A DNA stretch of 64,000 nucleotides from Anomaloglossus baeobatrachus (GCF_048569485.1 NC_134354.1:401598185-401662184), one strand, 5' to 3'. Numbered from the stretch's first letter, positions 21,060-32,760 are shown. Notes: generated by a model from the sequence alone, not told the origin. Translations and numbers: made by a program.

Positions 21060-22637
21060 CAGTGGGTATGGAAAGTATTCAGACCGCTTTAAATTTTTCA
21101 CTTTTTGTTTCATTGAAGCCGTTTAGTAAATTCAAAAAAGTTCATTTTTTTTTCTCATGAATATACACTCTGCACCCCATCTTGTCAGAAGAAAAACAGA
21201 AATGTAGAAATGTTTGCAAATTTATTAAGCAAAAAAAACTGAAATATAAGTATACAGACCCTTTGCTGAGTATTGAGTAGAAGCACCTTTTGAGCTAGTA
21301 CAGCAATGAGTCTTCTTGGGAATGATGCAACAGGTTTTTTTACACCTGGATTTGGGGATCCTCTGCCATTCTTCCTTGCAGATCCTCTCCAGTTCCATCA
21401 GGTTGGATGGTGAACGTTGGTGGACAGCCATTTTCAGGTCTCTGCAGCGATGCTCAATTGGGTTTAGGTCAGGGCTCTGGCTGGGCCAGTCAAGAATGGT
21501 CACAGAGTTGTTCGGAAGACACTCTTTTGTTATTTTAGCTGTGTGTTTAGGGTCATTGTCTTGTTGGACGGTGAACCTTTAGCCAAGTCTGAGGTCAAGA
21601 GCACTCTAGAAGAGGTTTTAGTTTCTAGGATATCTCTGAACTTGGCCACATTCATCTTTCCTCCAATTGCAACCAGTTGTAACCAATTGCAACCAGTTCC
21701 CTGCAGCTGAAAAACACCCCCATAGCATGACGCCACCATGTTTCACTGTTGGGATTGAATTGGGCAGTTGATGGGCAGTGCCTGGTTTTCTCCACACATA
21801 CCGCTTAGAATTATCACCAAATACTTCTGTCTTTGTCTCATCAGACCAGAGAATCTTATTTCTCATAGTCTGGGGTCCTTCATGTGTTTTTTTGCAAATT
21901 CTATGCGGACTTTCATATGTCTTGCACTGAGGAGAGGCTTCCGTCGGGCCACTCTGCCATAAAGGCCCGACTGGTGGAGGGCTGCAGTCATAGTTGACTT
22001 TGTGGAACTTTCTCCCATCACCCTACTGCATCTCTGGAGCTCAGCCACAGTGATCTTGGGGTTCTTCTTTACCTCTCTCACCAAGGCTCTTCTCCCATGA
22101 TTGCTCAGTTTGACTGGACGGCCAGGTTTAGGATGAGTCTTGGTGGTCCCAAGCGTCTTCCATTTAAGGATTATGGAGACCACTGTGTTCTTGGGAACCT
22201 TGAGTACTGCAGAAATTCTTTTGTAATCTTGGCCACATCTGTGCCTTGACACAATTCTGTCTCTGAGCTCCTTGGGCAATTCCTTTGACCTCATGATTGT
22301 CATTTGGCCTGACATGCACTGTGAGCTGTGAGGTCTTATATAGACAGGTGTGTGCCTTTCCAAATCAAGTTCTATCAGTTTAATAAAACACTGCTGGACT
22401 CCAATGAAGGAGTAGGACCATCTCAAGGAGGATCACAAGGAAATGGACAGCATGTGACTTAAATATGAGTGTCTGAGAAAAGGGTCTGAATATTTATGAC
22501 CATGTGAAATTTCAGTTTCTCTTGTTTAATAAATTTGCAAAAATTTCTACATTTCTGTTTTTTGAAGTTACCAAATGGCTGCAATAAAACAAAGAGTGAA
22601 AAATTTAAAGGGCTCTGAATACTTTCCATATCCACTG
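21060..22637 (-). mobile_element. Tc1-like DNA transposon, 1578 bp, decayed
   Basis: Terminal inverted repeats start cagtgggtatggaaagtatt and end aatactttccatatccactg, flanked by TA at 21058-21059 and 22638-22639. The interior holds a broken minus-strand transposase. This is a different Tc1 subfamily from the one at 7.2 kb. Confidence 0.93.
21225..22303 (-). pseudogene. Tc1 transposase, frameshifted
   Basis: The N-terminus starts at an ATG at 22303 or 22294 (MRSKELPKELRDRIVSRH). It has the helix-turn-helix region and GRPVKLS linker up to about 21863. After a frameshift near 21865 the next frame carries the first catalytic Asp ([11 protein letters not shown]). The region 21540-21720 is scrambled, with duplicated caaccagttgtaaccaatt words and stops. 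The frame then resumes with QQDNDPKHTA and SPDLNPIEH, again DD34E. The C-terminus drifts out of frame after EEWQRIPKSRC. At least three lesions make this clearly inactive. Confidence 0.9.
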
Positions 22638-22639
22638 TA

Positions 22640-23097
22640 CTTGCTTTTTCTTGCACCTTTTGGGGACAAGAAAAGGAAAAAAAGACAGTTTTTAAGGCTT
22701 TTTTTTTCCTTTACAACTTTTACTATATGTGTTAATTAATTTTATATTTTCAGATTTTGTGCTTTTCCAGATGTGAGAATATCAAATACGTTTAGGTTTT
22801 TATTTATTTTGGGTCTTAAAAAAAGAAAGTGTTTCAAACTTTTTTTTTTTTTTTAATGCATCAGCTGCATACGGGGTGGGTTCAGACCTTTAGCCTCCCC
22901 TATTTCTCTTTACACCTCCACTTGACGTGTGACATACATGTGCATGACGCAACATAAGTGGGTTTTTTTTGTCTGATCTATTTATGTCTGCTGCTCGTCT
23001 TGAGGAACCGATGTGAAGGGTATTCAAAGCAGGAAGAATCTTGTGTCTGGCGGTTTTCTTCATGCCCTGAACTATACAGTGAGTGCTCCTTCAAGAT
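22640..23097. other. AT-rich spacer, no gene
   Basis: Poly-T rich anonymous DNA. No long frame. Confidence 0.45.
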
Positions 23098-23101
23098 TTA
23101 A

Positions 23102-23755
23102 AGGGAACCAATTACCAGGATTTTCGTTTATAACATAAAGCCAGAGCTATACTGGCACCATCAGACTGATTCTCTACATAACTTTAGTGGTTAGCTCGGA
23201 TGTATAGGTTTTGAAATCCAAGAAAGTAAAGTTCATAAAATCATCAGCTTCTTGAGTGACAGCAGCTGAGGATCAGATAATAGCTGGAGGGTATTCATAA
23301 TTGTCCCCTCCCCCTGTTAGAATTAGCATAAGTATTATACAATCGATGTTACTTTTCACTAGCAGGACCTATTTGAGGTCATACCCATGTGACCAGAAGG
23401 GGCGGGCCTGAGCCAACAAAGCTGATACCAGGAAGCAACATTTTTCTGTTGGCTGAGGCCCCGCTCCTTCTGGTCACATGGGTATGACCTCAAATAGGTC
23501 CTGCAAGCCAAAAATTAAATTGATTATGCTAATTCTAACAAGGGGAGGGGATAACTATGAATACCCCCCAGATATTATCTGATCTTCAGCTGCTGACACT
23601 TAAGAAGCTGATGATTTTAGAAACTTTACTTTCTTGGATTTCAAAACCTATACAACCGAGCTGAGCACTAAAGGTATGTAGAGAATCAGCCTGATAGAGC
23701 CAGTATATAGCACTGTCTTTAGGATATATATGAAAATCCTGGTGATTGGTTCCGT
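23102..23755. mobile_element. TTAA-flanked foldback MITE
   Basis: TTAA at 23098-23101 and 23756-23759 flank inverted ends agggaaccaattaccaggat and atcctggtgattggttccgt. Long arms of about 300 bp pair (for example ggtcatacccatgtgaccag with its inverse at about 23467). Divergence between arms is visible, so it is older than the palindrome at 19.9 kb. No transposase. Confidence 0.85.
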
Positions 23756-23984
23756 TTAAATCATGAAGCTGACAACTACAGTGCTCCCTTAGCATCAAAA
23801 CCCCAATTACAGTGGTAGCAACAGTACCCACCACAGCAATGTCCAAAATACTAATGGATATGTAGAAAAAAGTATGGCGTATCTTATGGCAAAGCCAGGA
23901 ATTCTTTTATGGCAGCACCAACAGATCAATTCTCTTCTCGGCACACTTCGTTCAAGTTTGAATCTGGTCTTTTGGCCATGATCC

Positions 23985-24350
23985 ACCACAGCAAGTCTAG
24001 ACACAGATAAATCGGAACGAGTGCTATCGTTTTGTTTTGTTTTTTTCTCATACCGATTCAGCATGAGAAAAAAAAAATTCAGCATGCTGCGATTTGATGT
24101 GTAAATGGGAGGAGACTTGTCCATTCAAGTCTATGGGTGCATGGAAATTACCGGACTACACTCAGATGACATCCAAGTGCAGTCCGATTTCCTCAAACTC
24201 ACACAATGAAGAAGATGGAGAAATGTTGCTCTTCATCTTCCCTTCACAATGTGCTCAGATTCTGTCATCCAAGAGAATCGGATCACACTAAGCCGACACT
24301 CTGATCACATTTTTATCTGAGTGTCATTTGTCAGTGAATATTTTTACATA
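23985..24350. repeat. Dispersed repeat, second copy of the 1.15-kb family
   Basis: Shares ctacactcagatgacat, gtctatgggtgcatgg and the run of A/T before ctcatgctgat-type words with copies at 1.15 and 63.7 kb. No coding frame. Confidence 0.5.
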
Positions 24351-24458
24351 GAACTTGGAGTGAATTCTGCATTGATACACATAAAAAACACTTCACATAC
24401 TTTTAATAAATTTGCAATTCAATGACATGGCAAAACACACCTACATGGTGCTGTTTTG

Positions 24459-24460
<2 letters not shown>

Positions 24461-24497
<37 letters not shown>
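24461..24497. repeat. AT microsatellite
   Basis: About 18 uninterrupted AT units at the edge of the next repeat. Confidence 0.9.
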
Positions 24498-24499
<2 letters not shown>

Positions 24500-25605
24500 C
24501 TGCACTACCTGCCTTCGCCTGGGTTAATAGCTGCTGTTAACAAGATAGAATGTGTTAACAAAAATGTATTCTGCACACAAATAGATAGAAATGTAATTAT
24601 TAAATTGTTGCCTATATTAACCAATCAGAGCTCAGATTAATTAACTGTAGCAAAATAGAAGCTAGGCTGTGATTGGTTGCTATTGGCAGCCTGATAAATC
24701 TCCAGGCAACAGAAAGCCCTCCCCCCTGACAGTATATATTAGCTCACACATACACATATAGATAGGTCATGTGACTGACAGCTGCCGTATTTCCTATGTG
24801 GTACATTTGTTGTTCTTGTAGTTTGGCTGCTTATTAATCAGATTTTTATTTTTGAAGGATAATACCAGACTTGTGTGTGTTTAGGGCGATTATGCGGCGA
24901 GGTTGGTGTATGTGTGGTGAGATGTGTGCTGAGGGTGGTATATGTGTTCAAGTACGTGATAGTGTGTGGCGCATTTTGTGTGTGTTCATATCCCCGAGTG
25001 TGGTGAGTATCCCATGTTGGGGCCCAACCTTAGCAACTGTACGATATATACTCTTTGGCGCCATCGCTCTCATTCTTTAAGTCCCCCTTGTTCACATCTG
25101 GCAGCTGTCAATTTTCCCCCAACACTTTTCGTTTCACTTTTTCCCCATTATGTAGATAGGGGCAAAATTGATTGGTAAATTGGAACGCGTGGGGTTAAAA
25201 TTTCGCCTCACAACATAGCATCCGGCTCTGCCCGGAATAGTAACAGTCTCTCTGTTTCTCTCCCATTCTCTGTCTGTCTCCCCCTCTGTATATATCTCTC
25301 TGTCTCTCTCTCTCTCTTTGTCTGTCTCGTTCCCTGACTGTCTGTCTCTTTCTCCGTCTGTCTCAATCTCTTTCCCTGTCTGTCTATCTATCTCTGTCAC
25401 TTTCCCTGTCTGTCTCTTTCCCTGTCAGTCTGTTTCTTTGTCTGTGTCTGTCTCTTTGTGTCCGTCTCTTACCCTGTCTATGTCTGTTTCTTACCCTGTC
25501 TGTGTCTGCCTCTTTCCTTGTCTGTGTCTCTCTCTTTCCCTGGCTGCATTGTGACATGCCAACATTCCATATAAGGGCGTGGCTGCGCATTCTTCTGAAG
25601 TTCTG
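24498..25605. repeat. Unclassified interspersed repeat, left of the LINE
   Basis: Starts tattagctgcactacctgcc and includes gattggttgctattggcagc and a polypyrimidine tract at 25230-25550 (tctctttccctgtctgtc units). Its continuation lies right of the LINE (32585-32815), because the 14-bp target sequence occurs on both sides. Class not determined. Confidence 0.5.
25592..25605. repeat. Target-site duplication of the LINE, left copy
   Basis: cttctgaagttctg, identical to 32571-32584. Confidence 0.9.
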
Positions 25606-25619
25606 TTTGTTTTAATGTT

Positions 25620-25626
25620 TTGTTTA
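25620..25626 (-). terminator. Polyadenylation signal of LINE
   Basis: Minus-strand AATAAA about 15-20 bases before the A-rich 3' end. It sits where the transcript end should be. Confidence 0.6.
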
Positions 25627-26100
25627 TTGAAACAAGAAATAAGAATACAAATTCAACAGAGATCACAGTCTTGAGCACTATTGTTACAACTGCCATATAA
25701 TCTTCCCATCACATTTTTATACCTCAGATTACATATGAATTATCTGATCTCATCCAGATAATGAACTTAGCTTTCCGGCTTTTGGGAATGACCTCTCCGG
25801 ATTTATCAGACTGGAGTCTGGATTAACATGAAATATTTTTTAACAGTAAATACCATAAGAATTCGGTATTAGAGGGGGGAAAACAAGGATCTAGGAAAAC
25901 GAAATTATGTAACATGGAATTCAATTAAGGGATTAGAGGTAATAGGTTCAGGAGACGGGAAAAGAAAAAAAAGGGAAAGAGATAGGAATGAAAGGAGAAA
26001 GGAGAGAATGTTGGTCTTGGGTCCACTCATCTCGTGGTAGGTATAGTCTGACTTCTATCCATCATCTCATTGAGTGAGGGGTAGGGTGACTCACATGTCC

Positions 26101-29100
26101 CTATAATGCCGCCTGTGAAGTAACTACTGAAAATTGTGGCTTTGACTTATAGGCCTGCCAAGCCTTCCAGATCTGGTGGAAAGAGAGCGCATTCTGACGT
26201 GAAAGGGCTGAAAGTTCTTCGACATGGTATAATTGATCCAATTTCAGTAAGAGCTGCGCAAGAGTGGGAATTGTCGTTGTGCGCCACATTTGGGCAATGA
26301 GAAGTTTACAAGCAGAGCCTACAAATGACGCTAGAATCGAAGTGGCTTTATCTTTAGGCCACATTGGGAAGTTCAGAAGCATTTGTCTTGGGTCCAAGAC
26401 CCCTTTTTTACCTGTGAGATCATTTATTAACCGTGATGCTGTCCGCCAGAAGGTCTGGATATTCGGACATTCCCACCACACATGTAAATATGTTCCCCTG
26501 TCCCTCTCACATCGCCAGCATTGATCCGAGGTGGAAGAGCTCCACATACTAGACGAGGTAGGGACAATGTACCATCTCGCAATCACTTTGAAAGAATTCT
26601 CTTGAACTCTCACACAACACGACGGACCGTGTGAAGCCTTATAAATTTGGCTCGTCTGAAGATCAGTGAATATGGTTTTCAGGTCCCCTTCCCATCTCAG
26701 TATATACGCTCTCTTCACCACCAGTTTTTTAGTAAGCAGAGTATGATACAAATTAGAAAGAACTTTCCTGGGAGCCCGGGTTTGCATGCAGAAAGATTCA
26801 AACGTGGTTAAAGGTCTGTCGAGATGTGCGTGGGGTAATAGTGGGTGTATCACATGTTTTAATTTCGTGTGATGGAGAAATGTGAGTCTAGCGAGGAGAG
26901 GATTCATATCCATCTCCTGTTTAGATATCAAAGAGCCATCCACCAAAAGATCAGCCAGCGGAACCTTCACATTGGTCAGGAATGTGGCCTTCGTGGACGC
27001 CGGTTGATTGACATCGGCTTCCAGTATGTCAGCAACTTGGGTTAAAGGGGAAAGAGGAGGGGCTAACAGCTCTCTAATTTCCCTCCATTTATGCATAAGG
27101 GTTCTCGTTAGTTCATTCGTAATGGACCTTTTATCTTTCTGATTAGTAGGGGAGAGTAACATAGCTCGTAGCGGAGTGGGGGCTAAGTATTCTTCTAATG
27201 ATATCCACAATTTACTCGGTGGGCGTCTAATCCAATCTACTGTCCTGGAGAGTACTGCGGCTCGATAATATAACGATACATTAGGTAGACCCATGCCCCC
27301 TTTGTCCTTTGGCAGGTTCAATGTTTGAAAATTGATTCTTGGTTTATGTTTATTCCATACATAATTGGAGATTAAAGAGTTGCACTGAGAAAGAAAAGTT
27401 GTGGGGATTGGTATGGGTAACATTTGAAAGAGGTAGATAAACTTTGGAAGTATAACGCTTTTAATTAAGTTTTTCCGGCCCATCCACGAAAGGAAGGGAG
27501 CCTTCCACGAGGCTAAGTGTGCGGTAAGATTAGGGAGAAGGGGTTTGTAATTGAGGTCAAACAAGGACTTGAAGGTTTTCCCCAGTTTAATGCCTAGGTA
27601 TGTTATGTGGCTAGTTGGCCATCGAAAAGGAAACGCGTTTTGGAGAGATTTGATAACTTTACTGGCAATATTCATGCTTAATGCTTCTGATTTGGATAGG
27701 TTTATTTTGAAGTTGGACCAATGGCCGTATGTCTCCAGTACTTTCATGAAGGCAGGGAAGCCCTTCTCCGGCCTGGACATTACCACCAGCAAGTCGTCGG
27801 CAAAGGCGGCAGACTTGTGGTGAACACCCTGCAGGCTGAACCCCTCAATCTCTCGATCCTGTTGGATAGAAGTTAGCAGTGGCTCCATGGCCATGACAAA
27901 GAGTAGGGGGGATAAGGGGCATCCCTGCCTTGTGCCATTTTTAATGTCGAGGGGATCGGTGAGAGTATTATTTATCTTAATCCTGGCCGTGGGAAACGTG
28001 TACATCTGCAGGATTGCGCGCAGGACATCAGGGGGGAAGTTGAAGGCCTCTAGTGTCCCTTGCAAAAAGGTCCAGTCCACCCTATCAAACGCCTTCTCAG
28101 CGTCCGTTCCCAGCAGCACCAGAGGCAGCTTATGGGTTCTGGCGTGTTGCATTAAGTTTATTACTCTTAGCGCGTTATCCTTCCCCTCTCTGCCCCTGAT
28201 AAACCCCGTTTGCTCAGGGGAAATGAGATTTGGGAGGACCTCCGCCACTCGGTTGGCAATTAAGCTAGCATAAATCTTTAGGTCCACATTCAGAAGTGAG
28301 ATGGGCCTATAGTTTCCACAACACTCCGGATCTTTCCCCTCCTTGTGTATTAATGTAATATGTGCCTCCAGTGCTTGCTTGGGAATGGGGTCACCGCGAA
28401 GCAAAGCGTTGCATGATGCTAAGAGGTGTTCCCCCAGAATATCAAAGAATTTTTTATAATAGATAATGGGAAGACCATCCGGACCTGGAGCCTTCCCCAC
28501 GGGGCTCCTGGACAGGATGGACTGAACCTCCGCTCGAGAAAACGGTTTTTCTAAGGACGCCTGCTGCATTTTAGAAAGTTTCGGGAGGTTTAATTTAGCC
28601 AGGTAGTTTTGTATACCACACTTCCTCCTGTCTCTTTCCGTAGCCGACTCCTCTGGCCGAATTTGATATAAATTTTTATAAAAATGAAGGAATTCGTCCG
28701 AAATTTGGGAATAGTCTTGCGTACGATGACCCTGAGGAGTTTTAATGGCATGTATGAAAGTACGGGCCTGTCTTTTTTTAATCAGGGACATCATAAGTTT
28801 AGAGGCTTTATCCCCATGAAGGAACATACGATTCCTCCAACCGAGATAAAATTTTGCCGATTGTTTATTAAGCATGTCCCTAAGTTCCACCCGTTTCGCA
28901 GTCAGTTGTTCTAACGTCTGTTGGGACAGGGACTTTTTATGCTGGGCCTCCAGCGAGGCAATCTCAGTGTACAGATTCTGCAAGAACGATTTCCTCTTCT
29001 TGTTGAGATATGAGGAGATGGAGATCAACTCTCCGCTAATGACCGACTTATGTGCTTCCCACAACATTGGGGCCGCCATATCCTGGGTCTTGTTCTCTGC

Positions 29101-29931
29101 GAAATAATTACGGAGACAATCGGATATGCGTTTCCTATTTTCTTCCGAGGAGAGAACTGATTCATTCAATCTCCACGTACGATGAAGCCAGTACGGCCTT
29201 AGGAGTGAGAAGCTGACAGAGACATAAGCATGATCGGAGTAAGGGGATGATTGTATCTCTGAGTCCTTGACATTAGGCAGTAGATGCCGGGGTAGAAAAA
29301 TGTAGTCTAGTCTGTGGTATGATTTGTGAGGATTAGAGAAGAATGTATAATCTTTAGTTGTGGGGTGTTGGTAGCGCCATACATCTATCAAAGAAAGGGC
29401 AATGAGAGAGCATTTAATCCGAGAAAGGTCCCTTAGAGAGAGGTGGCTTTTTTTTGCAGTGGAGTCCAGTTTAGGTTCCAAGGCCACATTGAAGTCACCG
29501 CACAGTATTGGAGTACCTTCTGAAAAAATGCGAAATTTTTTAAGTATGGACATCAACCAACGAATCTGTTTGACGTTTGGGGCATACACATTCCCTAGGG
29601 TTACCATAGAACCGGCTAGAGTACCCTTGACGAAAATGAACCGACCCTCTGGGTCGATAGCAACATCTTGAGCTAGGAAGGGTATATCTTTAGCCAGGGC
29701 TATGGAGACCCCTCTAGAACCTTTACGTGGAGATGGGGCATGGAACCAGGTGTTGTAGTATGCTTTGTTAAAGCTTGGGATTTTGCCATCGCGGAAATGC
29801 GTTTCTTGGAAAAATATCATGTCTGCGTGTTTTTTCTTTAGGCTATGTAGAGTCTGTGACCTCTGTATGGGGTAGTTTAACCCATGTGCGTTGAGGCTTA
29901 TCGCCGTAAATACCTTATGATGTAATGCCAT
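26101..29931 (-). CDS. L1-like ORF2: endonuclease and reverse transcriptase
   Basis: Open frame of 1276 residues from an ATG at 29931. Residues about 1-240 form an apurinic/apyrimidinic-type endonuclease: SLNAHGLN, FFQETHF (catalytic Glu), VYAPN, GDFNVAL, RLDYIF and the terminal SDH. Reverse transcriptase spans about 440-780, with NYRPISLLN, GTDAEKAFDRVDW (first Asp), RQGCPLSPLLF and AAFADDLLVV near residue 710. A C-terminal Cys/His cluster (CWRC..., HVWWEC) lies near residue 1150, as in L1 proteins. The protein nicks target DNA and primes cDNA synthesis from the LINE RNA. Length is normal for the group and no lesion is visible. Confidence 0.95.
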   Translation of the reverse strand: MALHHKVFTAISLNAHGLNYPIQRSQTLHSLKKKHADMIFFQETHFRDGKIPSFNKAYYNTWFHAPSPRKGSRGVSIALAKDIPFLAQDVAIDPEGRFIFVKGTLAGSMVTLGNVYAPNVKQIRWLMSILKKFRIFSEGTPILCGDFNVALEPKLDSTAKKSHLSLRDLSRIKCSLIALSLIDVWRYQHPTTKDYTFFSNPHKSYHRLDYIFLPRHLLPNVKDSEIQSSPYSDHAYVSVSFSLLRPYWLHRTWRLNESVLSSEENRKRISDCLRNYFAENKTQDMAAPMLWEAHKSVISGELISISSYLNKKRKSFLQNLYTEIASLEAQHKKSLSQQTLEQLTAKRVELRDMLNKQSAKFYLGWRNRMFLHGDKASKLMMSLIKKRQARTFIHAIKTPQGHRTQDYSQISDEFLHFYKNLYQIRPEESATERDRRKCGIQNYLAKLNLPKLSKMQQASLEKPFSRAEVQSILSRSPVGKAPGPDGLPIIYYKKFFDILGEHLLASCNALLRGDPIPKQALEAHITLIHKEGKDPECCGNYRPISLLNVDLKIYASLIANRVAEVLPNLISPEQTGFIRGREGKDNALRVINLMQHARTHKLPLVLLGTDAEKAFDRVDWTFLQGTLEAFNFPPDVLRAILQMYTFPTARIKINNTLTDPLDIKNGTRQGCPLSPLLFVMAMEPLLTSIQQDREIEGFSLQGVHHKSAAFADDLLVVMSRPEKGFPAFMKVLETYGHWSNFKINLSKSEALSMNIASKVIKSLQNAFPFRWPTSHITYLGIKLGKTFKSLFDLNYKPLLPNLTAHLASWKAPFLSWMGRKNLIKSVILPKFIYLFQMLPIPIPTTFLSQCNSLISNYVWNKHKPRINFQTLNLPKDKGGMGLPNVSLYYRAAVLSRTVDWIRRPPSKLWISLEEYLAPTPLRAMLLSPTNQKDKRSITNELTRTLMHKWREIRELLAPPLSPLTQVADILEADVNQPASTKATFLTNVKVPLADLLVDGSLISKQEMDMNPLLARLTFLHHTKLKHVIHPLLPHAHLDRPLTTFESFCMQTRAPRKVLSNLYHTLLTKKLVVKRAYILRWEGDLKTIFTDLQTSQIYKASHGPSCCVRVQENSFKVIARWYIVPTSSSMWSSSTSDQCWRCERDRGTYLHVWWECPNIQTFWRTASRLINDLTGKKGVLDPRQMLLNFPMWPKDKATSILASFVGSACKLLIAQMWRTTTIPTLAQLLLKLDQLYHVEELSALSRQNALSFHQIWKAWQAYKSKPQFSVVTSQAAL

Positions 29932-30211
29932 GGTAGTATCGGCAGGAGGACAATCTGTTCTTTTTCCATCGGGATGAATGGACCGGACCTATGACCAAAA
30001 GAGGAAAGGAAGAGATAGAAAGAACAAGGGGTAGGGAGAGGTTCAAGAGGGGACAGGTTATTAGAATCAACATTTTCGACTATTTGCAATTCGAACAAAT
30101 AAAAGTATGCATCAAGAGGGAGCAATAAGTGCAAAACCCCTGTAATAACTTCATGTTGTAACCAGCATTATCAGTTGTGGGCAACTACAACAGACCCATT
30201 CAAAGGCCCCT

Positions 30212-31297
30212 TCAGGGGGGCTCGCCCTCAAGGGTCATTTGGAGTTTCTTCGCCGCCTTGCGTCTGGATCTGTGGGTCTTTGGGGTAAGACTATGCCATG
30301 GTGCCGGATCCGGAAGCATCTGTAGTGTAGAAGCCGATCGATGGATTTCCAGCTCAGGGTATTTCTCCAGCGTGATCCCCAAGTCCTCACAGATCCGCCT
30401 TATCTCCGCAGAAGTTTTAGCTTGATAGTGTTTCCCATTAGCAGTTATAGCAATGCCAAAGGGATATAACCAGCGGTACGGAAATTGGCGTTGGCGCAAC
30501 ACTGTGGTGAAGGGTTGTAGCAATCTCCGTTTGGTCAGAGTGGTGGAAGCAAGGTCTTGAAAAATCAAGATTTTTGAGCCTTCATGGCTTATTGACTCCG
30601 CTTCTCTGGCTCTTTTGAGAATGAGTTCCTTAATTCTATAATCCAGGAAGCGGCAAATGACATCCCTTGGTGGTTCCCCTAGCCTGGGTCAGGGTCTCAA
30701 AGATCTGTGGGCTCGTATCAGTTCCATTGTCGGAGCAGGGTCAGAGTCCACCAGGTCATAGAAAATGCCCTGTAGGGTCGGTATCAAAGCTTCATTTGCT
30801 ACCGATTCTGGAATTCCCTTTATCCTGAGATTGTTTCGCCTTTCTCTGTTCTCATGATCTTCCAGAATAGCATGGATTTGATTGATATTGTCCTCCTGTT
30901 GGCGGAGGCAGGAGATGACATTGTTGGAAGTGGAAGATATTGTTGCTTGGGCTGCTTCCAGGGATTCCACTCTGTGTCCAATTTGGCCAATTTCTTGCTT
31001 GATATCTGACAACTCCCTTGCCACCGGCTCCAGCGCATTTTTGAGAATCCGTTTTATAAAGGATCTTGAAATGGGGAGACTCTTGCTATTTTCAGCACCT
31101 TCAGTGTCACTGTCATCGTCATCCATATCTTGCGTATCATTGGTGGACATGCTTTGAGGGCTGTCTATTTTAGCGTCAGCTACATGTATGTGTTTTTTGA
31201 GAAACTTATCCACGTCAGCCTGAGTAGTGGACTTAACTGGTCTGGGCAGAGAACTGGCACGTGCGTTGCCGATTTTGACCATGTTGAAGTCTGACAT
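30212..31297 (-). pseudogene. L1-like ORF1 (RNA-binding protein), one stop
   Basis: Starts at ATG 31297 (MSDFNMVKIGNARAS) and covers 361 codons. There is an acidic stretch (DDDDSDTEGAE), a coiled coil at about residues 70-150 (EIGQIGHRVESLEAA), an RRM-like core beginning RRNNLRIKGIPE, and a C-terminal basic domain (LTKRRLLQPF, RRKAAKKLQ). A TGA at 30689-30691 follows RSLRP and is in frame with the rest. A CGA-to-TGA transition at a CpG is the simplest explanation, since Arg would be expected. ORF1 normally trimerises, coats the LINE RNA and acts as a chaperone. Confidence 0.85.
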
Positions 31298-32570
31298 ATG
31301 TGGTTTTATGCTTAAGTAAGTGAATGGTAGGGGTTAGGCCACTCCGCTCCCTCCAGGTATTACCGACTTTAGTGCATTACACACCCTCCAAGAGGGGTAA
31401 AGAGGCAAGAAGAGAAAGTCTCTATGTTAGAGGTACTTCAGTATGGCCCCTCTCTATATCATCTTCGTCTCTGGGCCTCTCTTGCCCTTTTGGTGCTTGC
31501 AATAATGTATCTTGGGGAAGCTCTCCTGCCACTGGCCAGGTTTCCATGTGGTGTAGGCCCCAGACCCAGACCGACAGAGCCCCCTATAATGTGAAGGGGC
31601 ACGGAGCAGCTCCCCACGGCTCCCAATGTACCTGGGTACCTTGAAAGGGGGGTCTCCCCGAACCGAGTCCGTCCACCTTCCACTTGATAAAGTCCCGGCG
31701 TATGGGGGTCCTATCTGTCCTCAGCACTGGCCCCTATTCCCCCTGCGACTCCACACTCAGCAGTGATGGCGGCCGCTGAGCTACACGGGGGGGGGGCAAT
31801 GGAGGGGGGCGCCTGGGTGCTGGGTGCCCGCTGCTGGGCCCGACTGTCACCACAATCTGGATTTGGAGCCTCGGAGCAGGAGAGGGGCAGGCGTATAGCC
31901 GGGTGCTGGAGGATGACTCACTCACCGCCAGGCCTTCGCTCCAGAGCTGCAGGTTTCTCCCGAAGTGCCGCTCCCCAGCGTCGCGATATCTCACGCCGCG
32001 TCCCAGGCGCTCCGCGCGGCCTCTCCAGAAAACCGCGCGGCTTGCTGATCTCGCGCCTCAGGCCCTCCGACCGACCCACTGGTGATTACCAGGCCTCTTC
32101 ACCTCCACAGGTCCTCCGGCTTGCTCTGGCAGCCCGTGCGGTCTCGGCTCCGTCCACCCTCCTCAGAGCCGGGCGGCAGGGGAACCAAAATGGCGGCGAC
32201 GGCTCCCCGGAGCAGCGGATCAATCCGGACCAGGTAGATAGGGGATGGGGGTCGTCTGATGTCAGCCGTACCTTCTGAACCCCCTAGGGAGCTCTGTCTT
32301 TCCTCCGGTGGGAGCCTCTGTTATTCTGGGGCCGCGTTTCTCTGGCCCTGTCACCACCAATGCTCTGCCAGGCCGCAGCTGTATATGAGCCCTAGGATAC
32401 GCTCCTATAAATGCAGCCGGCAAATGAGGGTCCCTTCTTTCTTGTGGCGCTCTGGGGGCTCGGATGAGATAGCCAGATGTGTGTATTGCCCGCCGGGGAG
32501 CAGGATGCCCATGGATAGATCAGGAGCTCCCGCATCCACGTCTGCCCCTGACAGTGGCCATTTTGGAACC
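31298..32570 (-). promoter_or_regulatory. 5' untranslated region and likely promoter of LINE
   Basis: About 1.27 kb, CpG-rich. The first bases on the minus strand read GGTTCCAAAATGGCCACTG. AAAATGGCC at positions 7-15 resembles a YY1 site in the place where mammalian L1s keep theirs. Another aaaatggcggc occurs at about 32188 on the plus strand. Confidence 0.55.
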
Positions 32571-32760
32571 CTTCTGAAGTTCTGGCTGCTCTGTGGCTCC
32601 CAGCTCCATTCGCTTTAATGGAGGCAGGTTTTTTGGAGAATAACTGTAAAGAGCGGAGTTAAAATTTCCCCTCGAAAAATAGCCTATGACGCTCTCGGGG
32701 TCCAGAAGTGAGTGTGCAAAATTTTGTGGCTGTAGCTGCGACGGTGCGGATGCCAATCCC

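Larger units (their letters stand above)
25606..32570 (-). mobile_element. Full-length L1-like LINE, about 6.97 kb
   Basis: The element is bounded by an exact 14-bp duplication (cttctgaagttctg). On the minus strand it has a GC-rich 5' region of about 1.27 kb, ORF1 (31297-30212), a 280-bp gap, ORF2 (29931-26101), a 3' region of about 0.5 kb with an AATAAA signal and an A-rich end. The coding order, coiled-coil ORF1 and APE-type endonuclease in ORF2 fit the L1/Tx1 group. ORF2 is fully open; ORF1 has one stop. A recent insertion is likely. Confidence 0.92.
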
